Shown: piece by piece, positions 47,300-58,500 of the stretch
How positions within the stretch are numbered: the first letter of the stretch is position 1
How the letters are laid out: each line of letters opens with the position of its first letter
Assembly: GCA_027604505.1 (NCBI GenBank)
Contig: JADIIX010000037.1
Coordinates: 111,876 to 175,875 of the forward strand
DNA length: 64,000 nt
Source of the DNA: Gonapodya sp. JEL0774
Lineage: Eukaryota > Monoblepharomycota > Monoblepharidomycetes > Monoblepharidales > Gonapodyaceae
Direction of reading: 5' to 3'
Made by a program: the position numbers and the translations under genes
Notes under the pieces: generated by a model
Seen by the model: only the letters and a program-made list of their open reading frames with translations
Databases searched by the model: none
What the model was told of the DNA's origin: nothing

Positions 47300-49200
47300 A
47301 ATGTCATCTTCGCAACCAGTGGCTCGCCCGCAGGTAACATTCAGCCACAAGATGGAATCAAGAACTGCAATGACATGCCGGAATTGGAAAGCATACCCGA
47401 TATTGAAATTGAAGCAGAAAAAGCAAAATCACTCTCGCCAACAGGTGGGTATGGCATGTCATCAATATCAACTGCTTTGCTATATGTACTGAACTTCTGC
47501 TTTGCAGGAACAATTTGAATATCTGCGCTTCAGGGAACCAATTGTTGATGAGTGTCACCAAAGAGGAGCCTACATAACCCATGGGTTGTCAAAGCTCTTA
47601 AAAGCGCCTGGCTCAACTGACATTTGAGCAAATGAAATGTAGTGCAATATTTGAACCGAATATTACTAACTTAATCCTAGAAATACGAGAGTGTGATGTG
47701 TGCCACGCAAAATTGCAACAGAGTTATGCTGTTAGCGGCCACAGACCAGACGCATTCCTTGCTTCACTGACAAAATGCCTGCAGTGGATGGGTGGCAGCT
47801 CCAAGCACCCAATCAGTGCAATCAAAAAGTTGATCCCCACTCCTGCCACAATCGAGGTGCGTGGCAATTTGGCTTCGCTGCTTGAGAGTGTGGAGGTTGT
47901 ACCGGGACAAATCTACAAGATCTCACTTGATGAGATTGACAAGGATCATGTTGTGAACGTTCAGCTTCTTATTGCTCAAATGGAGACTCTCACACCAATC
48001 ATGTACAGTTTCTGTCACTGTTTCCAATGTGTTTAGTGCGTTTCACCCCATTCTTTCACAGAAAATCAATCGATTCACATGGTTTCCATTGTAACAATGG
48101 GATGCTTGTCATGTGAAAGGGACCTAGAGATGCTGCCCCCCATGGGATTGTCGATGGGCAGCACAGGAATGCAGCTGCCAGGATTATCCTACTCAAGTGT
48201 ATAACTCTTTTGTACGAGAGGAATGGGAAAGCATATTCATAACTGTTTTGAGTGACATCACACTAGTTCAATTGATTACTGTAGGCACATGAGATGGGGA
48301 ATCTTGAAAACATGAAGACTTATCAGCTTGCCTGTCTTGGAAGAGATGAGGATATGTTTAGTGAGAACCAACTGGCTCAGCTTACATTGCTCTGTGTCCA
48401 AATACTCAGGGTGAGTCTATTTTATATTGATTGCAATGTGGGATAATATTTAACTATACGCTCTACCAGACTGATGCCCCAAAACTTGATCTCACTATTA
48501 TTGGTAACTCCTCAAACACAATCAGTGCAACTTCTGTTGCATCTACATTTTATGAAAAACTATGGAACCTTCAATTTATATTGAAGGAAATTAGTGATCT
48601 TGGTATGGTTATGAGTACCAGTCAGAAATTGGTGTTTTTTGCACAGAGATGAAAGGTTCCACTTTGAACCATTACAAAAACACATTGAAACTTGCTGTGG
48701 GTCCCTTAATCAGTTGGTTGAAAACACATTAATGAAATGTATTCCCACAGGTTCTTCCATATGTGAAGAGAGATTTTGGAAAGCACAGAAGGGAAGGTGT
48801 TATATTCAATATCGCCAATCTATCTAGCTTGCTCCCAGTTAAGGACAACAATGCTGTGGTAGGTATGGCTCAATGATACAAATACACATTCCTGCATCCA
48901 AACCATGTACATGCAGTTGGGAGCATTGGAAGAATCTTGAGAGACAAGCAACAAAATGTCTCCTGAAAAACTGCTCGCATGTGTAACAAAGCACATAGTC
49001 ACTTCAAAATGATTGCAGACTTGGAGGGTCCAAAGTACAACTATGTGTCTGCAGAGAACAAAGCAGTTGTTAAGAATGCAATCAACAGTGGTAGGTATTT
49101 GTTTTAATGTTTATGTAGCTGTGACTTATAATATCCTTGTTAGGGGAGTATTATAATGTCAAAACAACTGTAGCAAGTATTCAGAAAGTGCTATGAGAGT
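47300..49200 (+). pseudogene. Broken multi-exon gene, left of the DIRS-like element
   Basis: Not recognised. Coding-like blocks on the plus strand are separated by splice-like GT/AG sites but interrupted by stops: DMPELESIPDIEIEAEKAKS, FEYLRFREPIVDECHQRG, a long open frame at 47632-48036 (IRECDVCHAKLQQSYAVSGH, then LESVEVVPGQIYKISLDE), PKLDLTIIGNSSNT and LPYVKRDFGKHRREGVIFN. Strong CpG depletion and in-frame stops suggest a decayed gene or the coding part of another transposon. Confidence 0.5.
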
Positions 49201-49245
49201 TTTAAGGTAAACCTGTTTCACAGCAGGCTTCTGCACCTCTATCTC

Positions 49246-49345
49246 AATCAGACTCAGGGCATGCAGCTGACTGAGGCCTGTGTGCTGGCGACTCCAGACT
49301 CCACCTGTGTCTACTGTTGGTCAAATATAGTGCTGCTGAAGAGGG
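49246..49345. repeat. Terminal sequence of the DIRS-like element, old copy
   Basis: About 80 percent identical by eye to 63881-64000, in the same orientation. All ten CpG sites of the other copy within the aligned stretch are TpG or CpA here. Confidence 0.85.
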
Positions 49346-49689
49346 CAAGAGGAAGGACAACGGAGGCCTAGAGGGGGTGGGGAGTTATGGGCAAAAAACC
49401 TGCGGTGCACACCCCGAACGTGTTCCCCCACCATCTCCCACAGTCACCGCTGAAACACCAATCCTGTGCCCAACACCATCCCCACCTAGACCCCCAGGCA
49501 ACAAACCCTCCCCACCAGATGCCACCCTACGAGTACCTATATTGACGTGTCCCCTGACACCTATGACCATCCCAGCAACCAGATTAATCCCACCCCGCAT
49601 TCCCGCCACCCTGTCTACCAGCCCACTGTCCCCCTCCCAGCACCAAGGCCAAAGCCAATCAGAGGCGCGAGCTCCAGTCTGCCACAAAC

Positions 49690-50530
49690 CACACCTTGAG
49701 ATCGGGGCTGTTTGGTAAGTAAGTGAGGACGACATCAGAGCTCCAGTCCCCCACCATCCAGACCAAGTCCAGCTCCATCCCTACTTGCTTGGCCACTGCT
49801 GTGCCGCTTGAACAGAATGAGTGCCACATGACCCTCCCCAGGGTTGGCACAACTCCTGCCTTTGCCACCAAGTCCTGGAGCTGACTCTCCATCCACATGT
49901 ATCCCAGAGGGAGTGGAGCAGGGGGGAGGAGGTCCTGGAGGTGCTTGTAAATGGCGAAGGGGCAGAGGCAGGGCCTGGGGATTGCTCCAAGGGGTTGGAC
50001 CAGGAGACGCAAGTGGTCTTGGACGGTCTTGGGGCCCCAGGTGTGCCGCAAGAGTGCATCGCCGTCTGGAGACAGCCAGAGATCATTGTGACCACAAGTC
50101 AGGCAATATCATGGCAGGAGACGCCAAGATTTGATCCACGATAGAGACCTGAGAAAGCGAGCGTGATGAGAAAAAGGAGGATGGATCCAGAGGCCGTGGA
50201 GGTGTCACAGGCTTTGGCAAGGGAGAGAGTAGGGGTGTGTTTGGGGAGCTTGCCCTTGGTGCACTTGAGAGCCTTGAAAATTTTTTTGACGCTCCAGTCC
50301 TTGTCCCAGCTGACAGGGTAACAAAATTAACAGTGCAGCTGGTAGAGGGCCCCAAAGTAGCGGCGGACTGAGATAGGGGTGAGTGCTTGGCTGAGGAAGA
50401 TAATGTACACGGAGATGATGCTGACAGAGGCGAGGAGGCATCGCCAGAGACTGTAGGTGAGGGCAAAGCGGACAAAGGCGAGTTCCTCAGACACGCAAGA
50501 GGTAGCAGTAGAAGGTAGCTTAGTTGGCAA
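49690..50530 (-). pseudogene. Tyrosine recombinase of the DIRS-like element, inactivated
   Basis: Frames switch along the stretch. Seen: SQALTPISVRRYFGALYQLH (N-terminal DNA-binding part), ITLAFSGLYRGSNLG (first catalytic Arg region), then HSFCSSGTAVAKQ and VGDWSSDVVLTYL. In active enzymes the box is H-x-x-R; here it is H-S-F-C with codon TGT, one C-to-T step from CGT. The nucleophile Tyr in LTYL remains. Such recombinases insert the circular cDNA of DIRS elements without target duplication. Confidence 0.75.
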
Positions 50531-50760
50531 AAGCAGAGGCTGTAGGGCAGGGGTTAGGGGTATACCTGCAAGAGAGTAAATGAGACAAAGCGTTAGCTAA
50601 TGTGTTAGAGGCCGCAGGGATGTGCCGAGCTGTTAAACGGATATTGTTGATAGCAGAGACCAAAAAGAGATGCCAGAGAAGGGGGAGTACCAGATTCCTT
50701 GTCCTGATCAAGCCCTGGCAGTGTCCTGCATTAACCACAACACAATCTGTGAGTTGTTAG
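50520..50760 (-). pseudogene. RNase H domain of the DIRS-like element
   Basis: The frame reads RTRNLVLPLLWHLFLVSA, then INNIRLTARHIPAASNTLAN and ALSHLL. This is the conserved end of the retroelement RNase H domain, where the family has H-I-P-G-x-x-N-x-x-A-D-x-L-S-R. The Asp is replaced by Asn here, in keeping with decay. It lies between the RT and the recombinase. Confidence 0.72.
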
Positions 50761-50939
50761 TATCCAGCCATAGCCAGCACCAGTGCAATTGAGGGATACC
50801 CTGTACTGCTGCAAAGAGTTCCACAATTCCAATGTGTTTTTCATCATACTCCTCCAACTGCCACCCCTGTCCCTCCATTCACCACCTGTGCCCAGCCCCA
50901 ACCAAGCCCTGACGCATCAGACTCCAACCGCACCCCCAG

Positions 50940-52080
50940 GTTAGGCTGCAAGAGGTTGAACAGTAACCAACAGAGATCTAGCAGTCCCATCCATCACAAG
51001 AACCACAGAAATGCATCTGCCAGCTTGAGAGTGACCCTTGTGCAATGGTGAGGCAGGCAGAGTGAGGAGGTGTTTGAACACTGGCTGGGCAGAGGTCCTG
51101 GCCCCAAACACCACTCCCCCGACCGATTCCAACTCCTTTGTTTGAGACTTTCTTCTTCTGTAAAATCCCCTCAAAGATCCCTTGAATCTTCACACACTGG
51201 TCCTCTGGTATTGTAACCACCATCTGCTCTGTGTCATAATCAAAACTAAGAATGAGTCCCTGTGTCGGCAGTGGCTGGTCGTTCTGGTGTTCAACCATCA
51301 TTCCAAATATTCAGCAATCTCTTCCCGAGTAGCAAAATCCCTCACTACCTTTGCCAAGTATGCTGGGGCAGAAGACGTGCCGCCTTGTTGGTGCACTGGG
51401 ATGTTGTCGTCCAGAAAGGGCTTGAGCCCTGGAATCCCATAGGTGTAGTGCAAAATATTTGGATACACCACTGCAAACTGCATGTAGAGAAAGCACACCC
51501 AAGTGGCGCCAAAGCACATTTGCGTGTCAAAGAGGAGGCCCTCATTGGGATGCCAAAGTGTGTAAAAGCCGAACTCCGCTGGAGCAATCCTCACAGTCCT
51601 GCACAGACGGAAGGCACCCTGGTCCATTGGTGACAATAAATCTTGTCGCGTGAGGGGTACCGTGGCACATCCCAGAAACCCAGATTGTTTGTACAGAGCC
51701 CCTCTGGATACGAAGCATTCGTGACAATGCGCCTTTTGCCGTCTCCAATGTCCTTGGGGACCAGCCCCATAGAGTTGGTGTGCCGCGCTGATGCCCAGTC
51801 CCCACGCACAAGTCCGGCAGCAATGCCCTCCAGGCCCATTTTCTCCAAACAGTGTAATTGGGTGCAGGACTCTTTGAAACGTCCATCGTTGGGACACCAT
51901 CCTGAGGCCACCCCGGCAGATGGTCCCACTTTGCACGCAACATCACTGGCAACCAACCAGTCTCAAAGTCCCAATCCCTCCAGCCCAGCACATCACCATC
52001 CCAACCCTCCAACACTGGCCACTCCCATGCATCTCCCACCATGCTCTCCCATACCATTGTCCGCAGCACACCCCTCTTAA
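50940..52080 (-). pseudogene. Reverse transcriptase of the DIRS-like element
   Basis: Spread over two or more frames. In order: SMGLVPKDIGDGKRRIVTNA (finger region), MDQGAFRL, GLLFDTQMCFGATW (LPFG-like block), GLKPFLDDNIPVHQ (the catalytic D-D pair), and PTQGLILSFDYDTEQM with VTIPEDQCVKIQGIFEGIL (the T-Q-x-I / D-T-x-x-M / P-E-x-K block after the active site). Frame switches and stops mean no full enzyme is encoded. Confidence 0.75.
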
Positions 52081-52089
52081 CCAACTTAT

Positions 52090-53690
52090 TGCAGGGGCAC
52101 TGGCCCAGTCGAGGGACCAGCGCTGTGTCCAGCCGTGTAAGGGAATGCAAACGAGTTCATCATCCATGGTGTAACTTGAGGCCAGGAGACCTGGGGCGCA
52201 GTGGCGGTGTGCAGAGCAGAAGCAGTGTGTGCAGGGGGAGGGGGGCAAAGTGTAGGGCACACGCACCCAAAGTGCTGTGGGTTGTTACAGTGCATGCACG
52301 CATGAGTGTAGGAGCAAGTGGCCTGTGCAAAGAGCCCATTCGGCCACTTTGGGCAGTACTGATGGCCTGGGTATAGCATTATTGAGATTGCTGGACAGCG
52401 TGGGGGCGGACCAGGGATGAGAGATACTTGGGTGAGGCGTGTTGGTATGTTTGGCATGGGAGGCAAGCTGCCCAAGACAGAGATCCAGCGATAGGGTGGG
52501 GATTGTAATGGCCGCCTGTGGGTCTGTGAAGGAGAACCCTGCCACTGCCTGACAGGCGCTGAGGAAGTTGTTGCACACAGCTATATTACCGACTGTATAC
52601 CCCTGGAAATGAGCCCAACTGAAAGAGTGCCGCACAGTGCTTGAGGTACGACAGGGAGTCCACCCCTTTTGCTGCCAAGAACAACACCATAGGCACGCAT
52701 CAAGCAAAGTAGTTGCCCAGATTGAAATCTTTCCGTAAGACCGCTGTGATGGGCACCAACCACAACACTGAGAGATCCAGAGTGGCAAGCCTTTTCTGCG
52801 CAAAGAGGAAGGCAACCCGCAAGTATTCTAGATCATTTGAGGCCCACTGCTGTAAACCCGAGGGGAAATGAAGCGAGATGAAGTGGCAGAGATGCACAGG
52901 GAACCCTGGGGCCTGTAGGATTTTGGATCTTTGGGTCCAGCATTCACCACTGTGCTCCTGCACCCGAGACAGATCAACCCCGGTGGAGCCTGTGACAGCA
53001 TTCAAATGAGAGCAAGGGGTGTCTGCAGAGACTGTTTTTGCAGTCCATTGCATGGTGGGGGCATGAGGGTCGGTGGGTGTGAGGAGTGCCAACAGTGGCA
53101 GGTCAGAGTGCTGGAAGAACCCAGCATTCGGCAACTTAAACCGCACAGTTGTCGCTGAAGTGACTGAGGAGGGAGCAGGGTAGGGGTCAGATAGGGCAAC
53201 AAAGGCATGGAGACAAGAGAGGAGAGCCCTCTGGGACTTTGCCTCACATCTGCAATCGGCATACTCCTGGTCAATATCGATGTGCAAAGTGGTCACTTGA
53301 GCAGCAGATGAGTCCAATGAAAGAGTGGGGTCCTTGACAAAGCAGGTGTAGGAGCCATCTGATTCATGGCCCAGGTTGACCACCACTTTGGACGCTGGGA
53401 CATTGGGATCAGCGGAAGATCCAGCCCTGCCATGACGTTTTCCCCCTCATTGACCCCCAGTTTGCTTGATTTTCTGGGCTTTGAGGGCACTGTTGGCGGC
53501 ATCGGACTGGAGAGTGGGACAACCCTGAGGGCAAAAATGACAATTCCCCCACTGTGGCAACCACGTCAGAACCGCGCTGCAACGTGAGAGTGGTGCGGGG
53601 GTGGGGACAAGGAGACTGCGTGCAGGGGGCCCTAGACTGCAGCAGCACATGAGCCAGGCAAAAACCCATACAGGTTTTTGCCCCCAAAAA
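52090..53690 (-). pseudogene. gag-like region of the DIRS-like element
   Basis: A frame of 228 aa at 52700-53386 has no recognised domain. A downstream frame near 52250-52360 carries a Cys/His cluster (CPKWPNGLFAQATC, THACMHCNNPQHFGCVC), resembling the zinc motif at the end of DIRS and Crypton-type gag proteins. Position at the 5' side of the RT supports a gag role. Assignment is by position and motif only. Confidence 0.55.
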
Positions 53691-55200
53691 AAGATTGATG
53701 ATGTCCCTGAAGTGGTTGAGAGTGATAAGGAAGATTTTGACAAACCTGACAATAGTTTGTCTTCGAAATCTAAAGCTGATGTTAAGAAGAAAGCTAAATC
53801 AGGAATTTTAATTAAGGTGGTTAATGTGCTTGCATTCAGATCTTGTCTGATTTTGTTCTAACAGTCTTCAATTTAAGGAGGATGAGCAAGTAGATGTAAA
53901 AGGAAAATCTGTGGTTAGAGTGTACGCCCAGCCATTTGACACTCCTGATGTCATCTTGGAATAGCATGAAGCTCAACTAGCCAACAAATATCTTAAAGCA
54001 GGACTAACTCCAAAGAAGAACACCTTTCAGCTTTGTATTTTGAGAGATTCCTCAAAAGACGCTCCTTAATATTCCGTAACCAGAGAATGTTATCAACTTC
54101 TGAAGAAAGGTGTCATACTCCTCTGGGTGAGTTGAATGACGTTCAGCAAGATTTTGAATAAGATTTTCTTGATTTGGGAACAACTGGGTAAGTCCTGTGT
54201 TGTCATCTGAGTGCTTGGGTTACTGACATGTGTTGCCTGTTCAGGATCATGTCATATGCTCTAAACAATATTATTGCCCTGGAAACATGCCCTGCCAAAT
54301 CTCTACTTGTGACATCTAGCAAACATTCAGTTACATTTGTGTCCTCATATAAAGCTTCTACTTCCAATGTTGATGATGAGGGCAGATAGTCCAGATGAAG
54401 ATGGACAAGATGTCCAGATCAAACGTACAGGAAAAAACAGCAGACTGTCCGCTCCTGTCATTATTGAAAGTGATGCTATGGATGTTGATGATGAGGTGGA
54501 TGAAGTGGCACAGAATCTTGACAGAATTGAGGATGAATGGGTCAAGAAGATAGATCATGAGAAGTTGGGTAACACAACACAACCAGACAACAAGGTCATT
54601 AACAATGCACGTTTAAAGACACTCTAGAAGGAAGGTTCACGTTGGATGTTGCAGCACTGCGACTTAGTGTACTTCGGCCTGTGCCTGCTCCAGCATACTG
54701 GCTCAGTGCGCAGCATGTGCAGCAGTGTGCAGTACTTTAAGGTAAGTAGCCATTACATAAGGAGAGATGAACTAGACTGTATTGAGTGAGAACATTACAA
54801 GATAAGATTTCTGTACTGGTGAAACTGTGTCCGACAATCCTGCATCTGAATCCCGAACTCTGAACCAGCGCACCTGACACTATTAATACATTTACAGTAC
54901 CACTGGACTCAAGTAAACTGTGGAAAACTCACCTTCAATATCAGTCACAAATTCTAACATCAATTTTGTTAGTGTGAGGCTGAACCTTGGCAGCAACCTA
55001 GACAGCTGGAAAATGGTATTTAGTATTGTTGCAAGCCAACCAGGAATCTTTGATTACGTACTGGGTAAAGTGCCGAAGCCGTCTGATAGTCCACTCAGAT
55101 CTCCTGTGACCTGGGAATGCAGAGCGTGGTGTGCAGTGGGCAAAACCCATGGTCGCGTTGTAAGTGACTCATTTGTATTCATTGCAAATTGACTCATGTA
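53690..55200 (+). pseudogene. Broken gene, right of the DIRS-like element
   Basis: Plus-strand coding-like blocks with stops between them: DDVPEVVESDKEDFDKPDN, EDEQVDVKGKSVVRVYAQPF, ANKYLKAGLTPKKNTFQLC, ECYQLLKKGVILLW, APVIIESDAMDVDDEVDEV. Acidic and lysine-rich style and low CpG match the broken gene left of the element, so both may be halves of one gene split by the insertion. Not recognised. The stretch 55200-55512 holds nothing seen. Confidence 0.45.
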
Positions 55201-55512
55201 ATCTTATCAGCATTATTGTACTGCAGTTATGTGAAGAAATGAGACCAATCCCACTTCATTTTACCAGTCAAACAAGCTGAGTTTTATGCTCCCAACTCAT
55301 AGTATTTTCCCCTGTGTCACATACCTTGTGTGCAGCAAAGTCATGATAACTAAATTCTGTGCAACCTCTCTATTATCTCTGCAATGTTTGTAGGAAGCCA
55401 CTAGCCAATGAGTGTGAATGGTGTTAATGACACTGCAAGCACAGAAACAACACATTTGCCAGCCTCTTTTGTATATTAATACTTACAAATGGGATCTTCA
55501 CTAAATCATTGA

Positions 55513-58500
55513 TTAGTCTTCTCTCACTCTCCAATTTGTTGACTTGCCTGAAATTGGAAAAATCTTGGTGATCTTGGTGAGGCTAAACTATTACTCAATT
55601 CTCACCAAAGTCATATATTTCTTCTAAAACATCCTTGAACTGTCCAGACTGGTTGAGCTCCTCATATTTGTAGTAAAGTTTTAAAGCCTTTGGAAAAAGA
55701 GATTCCTGTTTTATGTGGTTGCCTGTTCAAAAACTAACAAAAGGCAGGAGCTTCACTGTTCGAGCATCCTCAATAGAATCATGCATATCTCTTTGGATCT
55801 CCTCCTTTAAAAGATACCATGCCAGAAACTTCAACCCAATTCTCCTGGAAAAGGAGGAACTTAACTTCAATAAGATACATCATCACAAAATGGAACTTCA
55901 TAGTAACCTCTGTTTTGCTTTTGTGTAATATAAATCAACAGTATCAATAATCTGAGATGGTGGTACCAAGAGATCTATATTGTGGAATTCTTATGAAATG
56001 AAACAGAGTGTTAGCATTGCATTTCTGGAACTCACTAATGATTCTAAAATCCTTAGACAGTCCATGGCCAAGAAACCTGCACCCAAGATCAACAAGCAAT
56101 CTCAATTTCCTGTATGCAAATTTGAAAGGTACAAGATTATGTTTTGAGGAGTTTGGATCAAGGTCCTCAGCTATGCAAGCCAAATTCACTGATGACATTC
56201 ACAGCAAAGAAAAACAAGAGTCAAGAAATGCTAAACATACGTTTTATGCCTGAGAATTCTGTTAAAAAATCAACAACTGGTTCATTTGTGACGACATAGT
56301 CATCAATCAGTGGTACACCCTGGCTTGCTCCTTCACCACGAAGCACACTAACCCTTGCTAAACCAAGTCGTGCTGGTCTAACAAGGGACTTTGAGCCATC
56401 ACTGCGAATCTCAATCTCTTCCTGAAGTAGCTTAGTTTAGTGAACAATGAAGGTTGAAGCTGTCAAAGGCTTTAGCAAACCTTGCTGAGGGCAACAAACT
56501 CTGCATCAATTGCAATTATGAAACCTGGTTTTGCTGGAATTTCTCCAACCTGTAATGGGTTGACTGAAGAGCGAATCTTGTGCCGACTGAACAAAACAAT
56601 TTCCTAATTAAAGAGAACCTTTGAGCAGACACAGAATACTTACTTCAATACAGTTGAATCTTTCAGGAGAATACTATTGTCAGGCTTTGTAGGCATGTCA
56701 CTCAAGTTTAGTGATCTTTGTCCTGAACATTGTTGGTAGTGAAGAACAGCAGGAATCTATGTGATGATTAACTATTGCAGTTAACCTGTTGTATTGAAGA
56801 AGAAACTTGTGTACCTTCCACTTTGCAAACTTCCTGGCCTCAGAGCGGTCCACAGGCTCAACTCTGAAGTCATTAAAGAGAACCCAGCTACTGTTGCCCA
56901 CTGGAATCTCAAAAATTATCAAACTGATCCACAAGTACTTCAGGGAAAGTGTACACACCATCAATAAATGAGATGAGATGACTTGATTTCTCATCAACAA
57001 TGTCTGCAACAACTCCCTGTTTAAAAACAACCATTGATACAAGTGGTAAAGTCAAGACTTTGAAGAATCTTAAAGACCTGTAATTCGTACACAGTTACAC
57101 CAGGTGCAGCAGTGATTGCAGTAGGAGGAGCATCATAGAACTCTAAAAAGCTCAAAGTGGTCCCATCCATTGTGACAACAATGTATGAAGGAAGCTCAGT
57201 CTTGGAGGTGTCTGTGCAAAGGTTCAAATGGATTGTGTTACACAGTCTCTCCAAGAATGACTTACCTGCCCAAAACTCTACTTGCTCTTCTCCAAGCACA
57301 GCACAGTTTATTGTTAGGTGTAAAGGAAGACCTTGAAGAATCCTACTCTGCACTATCAGGCAGTAATCATGGCACTGATCACACCACGCTTTAGTAATGT
57401 TCTCCCTTCGAACACTAGTTTCCAAAATATCAGCAAATGACTGTGAAGTTGAAGAAACTGGCTGAAAATAGAAGCACCTCAGTGGACAACAAACTTAAGG
57501 ATAGTACATTTTTTACTCTACCTTTCTGGGGTAAACCAGGTCAAGCACAAATGGGGCAATTGGTTTAGTGGTAATAACTCCACAAACTTGACAGTGACTA
57601 CTGGATGTCATTTGTAGTGCATATAATTCTTGAATAAGAGAGAGTCCCTCTCTACTAGTTGGCCATATAGCAGATGCTCCCTTAGAATCTTGATGCAAGT
57701 CTGATTTAAGATGTTTACTTTTTCCAGTAGGCTCTGGGCTATTACTCTCTTGGTGCAAATGCTCCAGAATAAACCTAGAAAACGTTTGAATTAATGAGTT
57801 GTAAGATACTGGTGTACCTGAGGATAGATGGGAAGGCTCAAGAAGACCCAATCCACTTGCTGGTGAAGTGTTATTGTTGGAAAAATTTTGAGGCATTGAA
57901 GTAGTACATGTCAGGCACTGAAGAGGTTCTATGTGGCACTGTAACGTCACCTTGAGGTAGTGTTGACAAAGCACGTAGGAAATTTGTTGCTTGGCAGTTG
58001 GCACCCTCTGCATCTTCAAGCATTCCTGCATTGTCCCACATGAAGATTTAAATCAGAATAACATGTCACATCACACCAAACATACTGAAGAGAAACCCAA
58101 GTTCACACATTAAGCAATACTCTCTCAAGCAGTGAGTTAAGATGTGCCCTTTGCAGATAACACGTAAATACTGAGTGAAAAACAGAACCTGAATCATTGC
58201 ATTGCAGTAAGAGTTTGCAATGTGTGTCTCCAGGCCAGCATAATGTGTTTTGTTATAAAATCTGAACCAATTATGATAACAATATGGGAACTTGGATAAA
58301 GATAGTATTGTCCTCACCCAAAGTCAAAATCTTCAACACCAAAACGACTGTACTTTATCTCCACTTTCCTGTAAATTTCAGGAATTTTGCTGTTTGAAAT
58401 TTCACCTGAACTTCGGATGGGTAGTTTCTTTGGTGATGAGACCTGCACAAACTTTCATTAAGTGATTCTGCATTGCTTGGAGATTCCCTTTCAACATCAC

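Larger units (their letters stand above)
49246..53690 (-). mobile_element. Decayed DIRS-like (tyrosine recombinase) retrotransposon
   Basis: Read on the minus strand the order is gag-like, reverse transcriptase, RNase H, tyrosine recombinase, as in DIRS and Ngaro elements. About 4.4 kb. RT and YR regions switch frames and hold stops, so the copy is dead. The left end (49246-49345) is the 3' end of the element and is homologous to 63881-64000. The right border is placed near 53690 because gene-like, AT-rich sequence resumes there; it is approximate. Confidence 0.78.

Noticed and set aside
55740-55830. Frameshift in the PAN2 exonuclease domain
   Set aside because: A careful recount of the homopolymers gives [20 protein letters not shown] in one frame; there is no frameshift.
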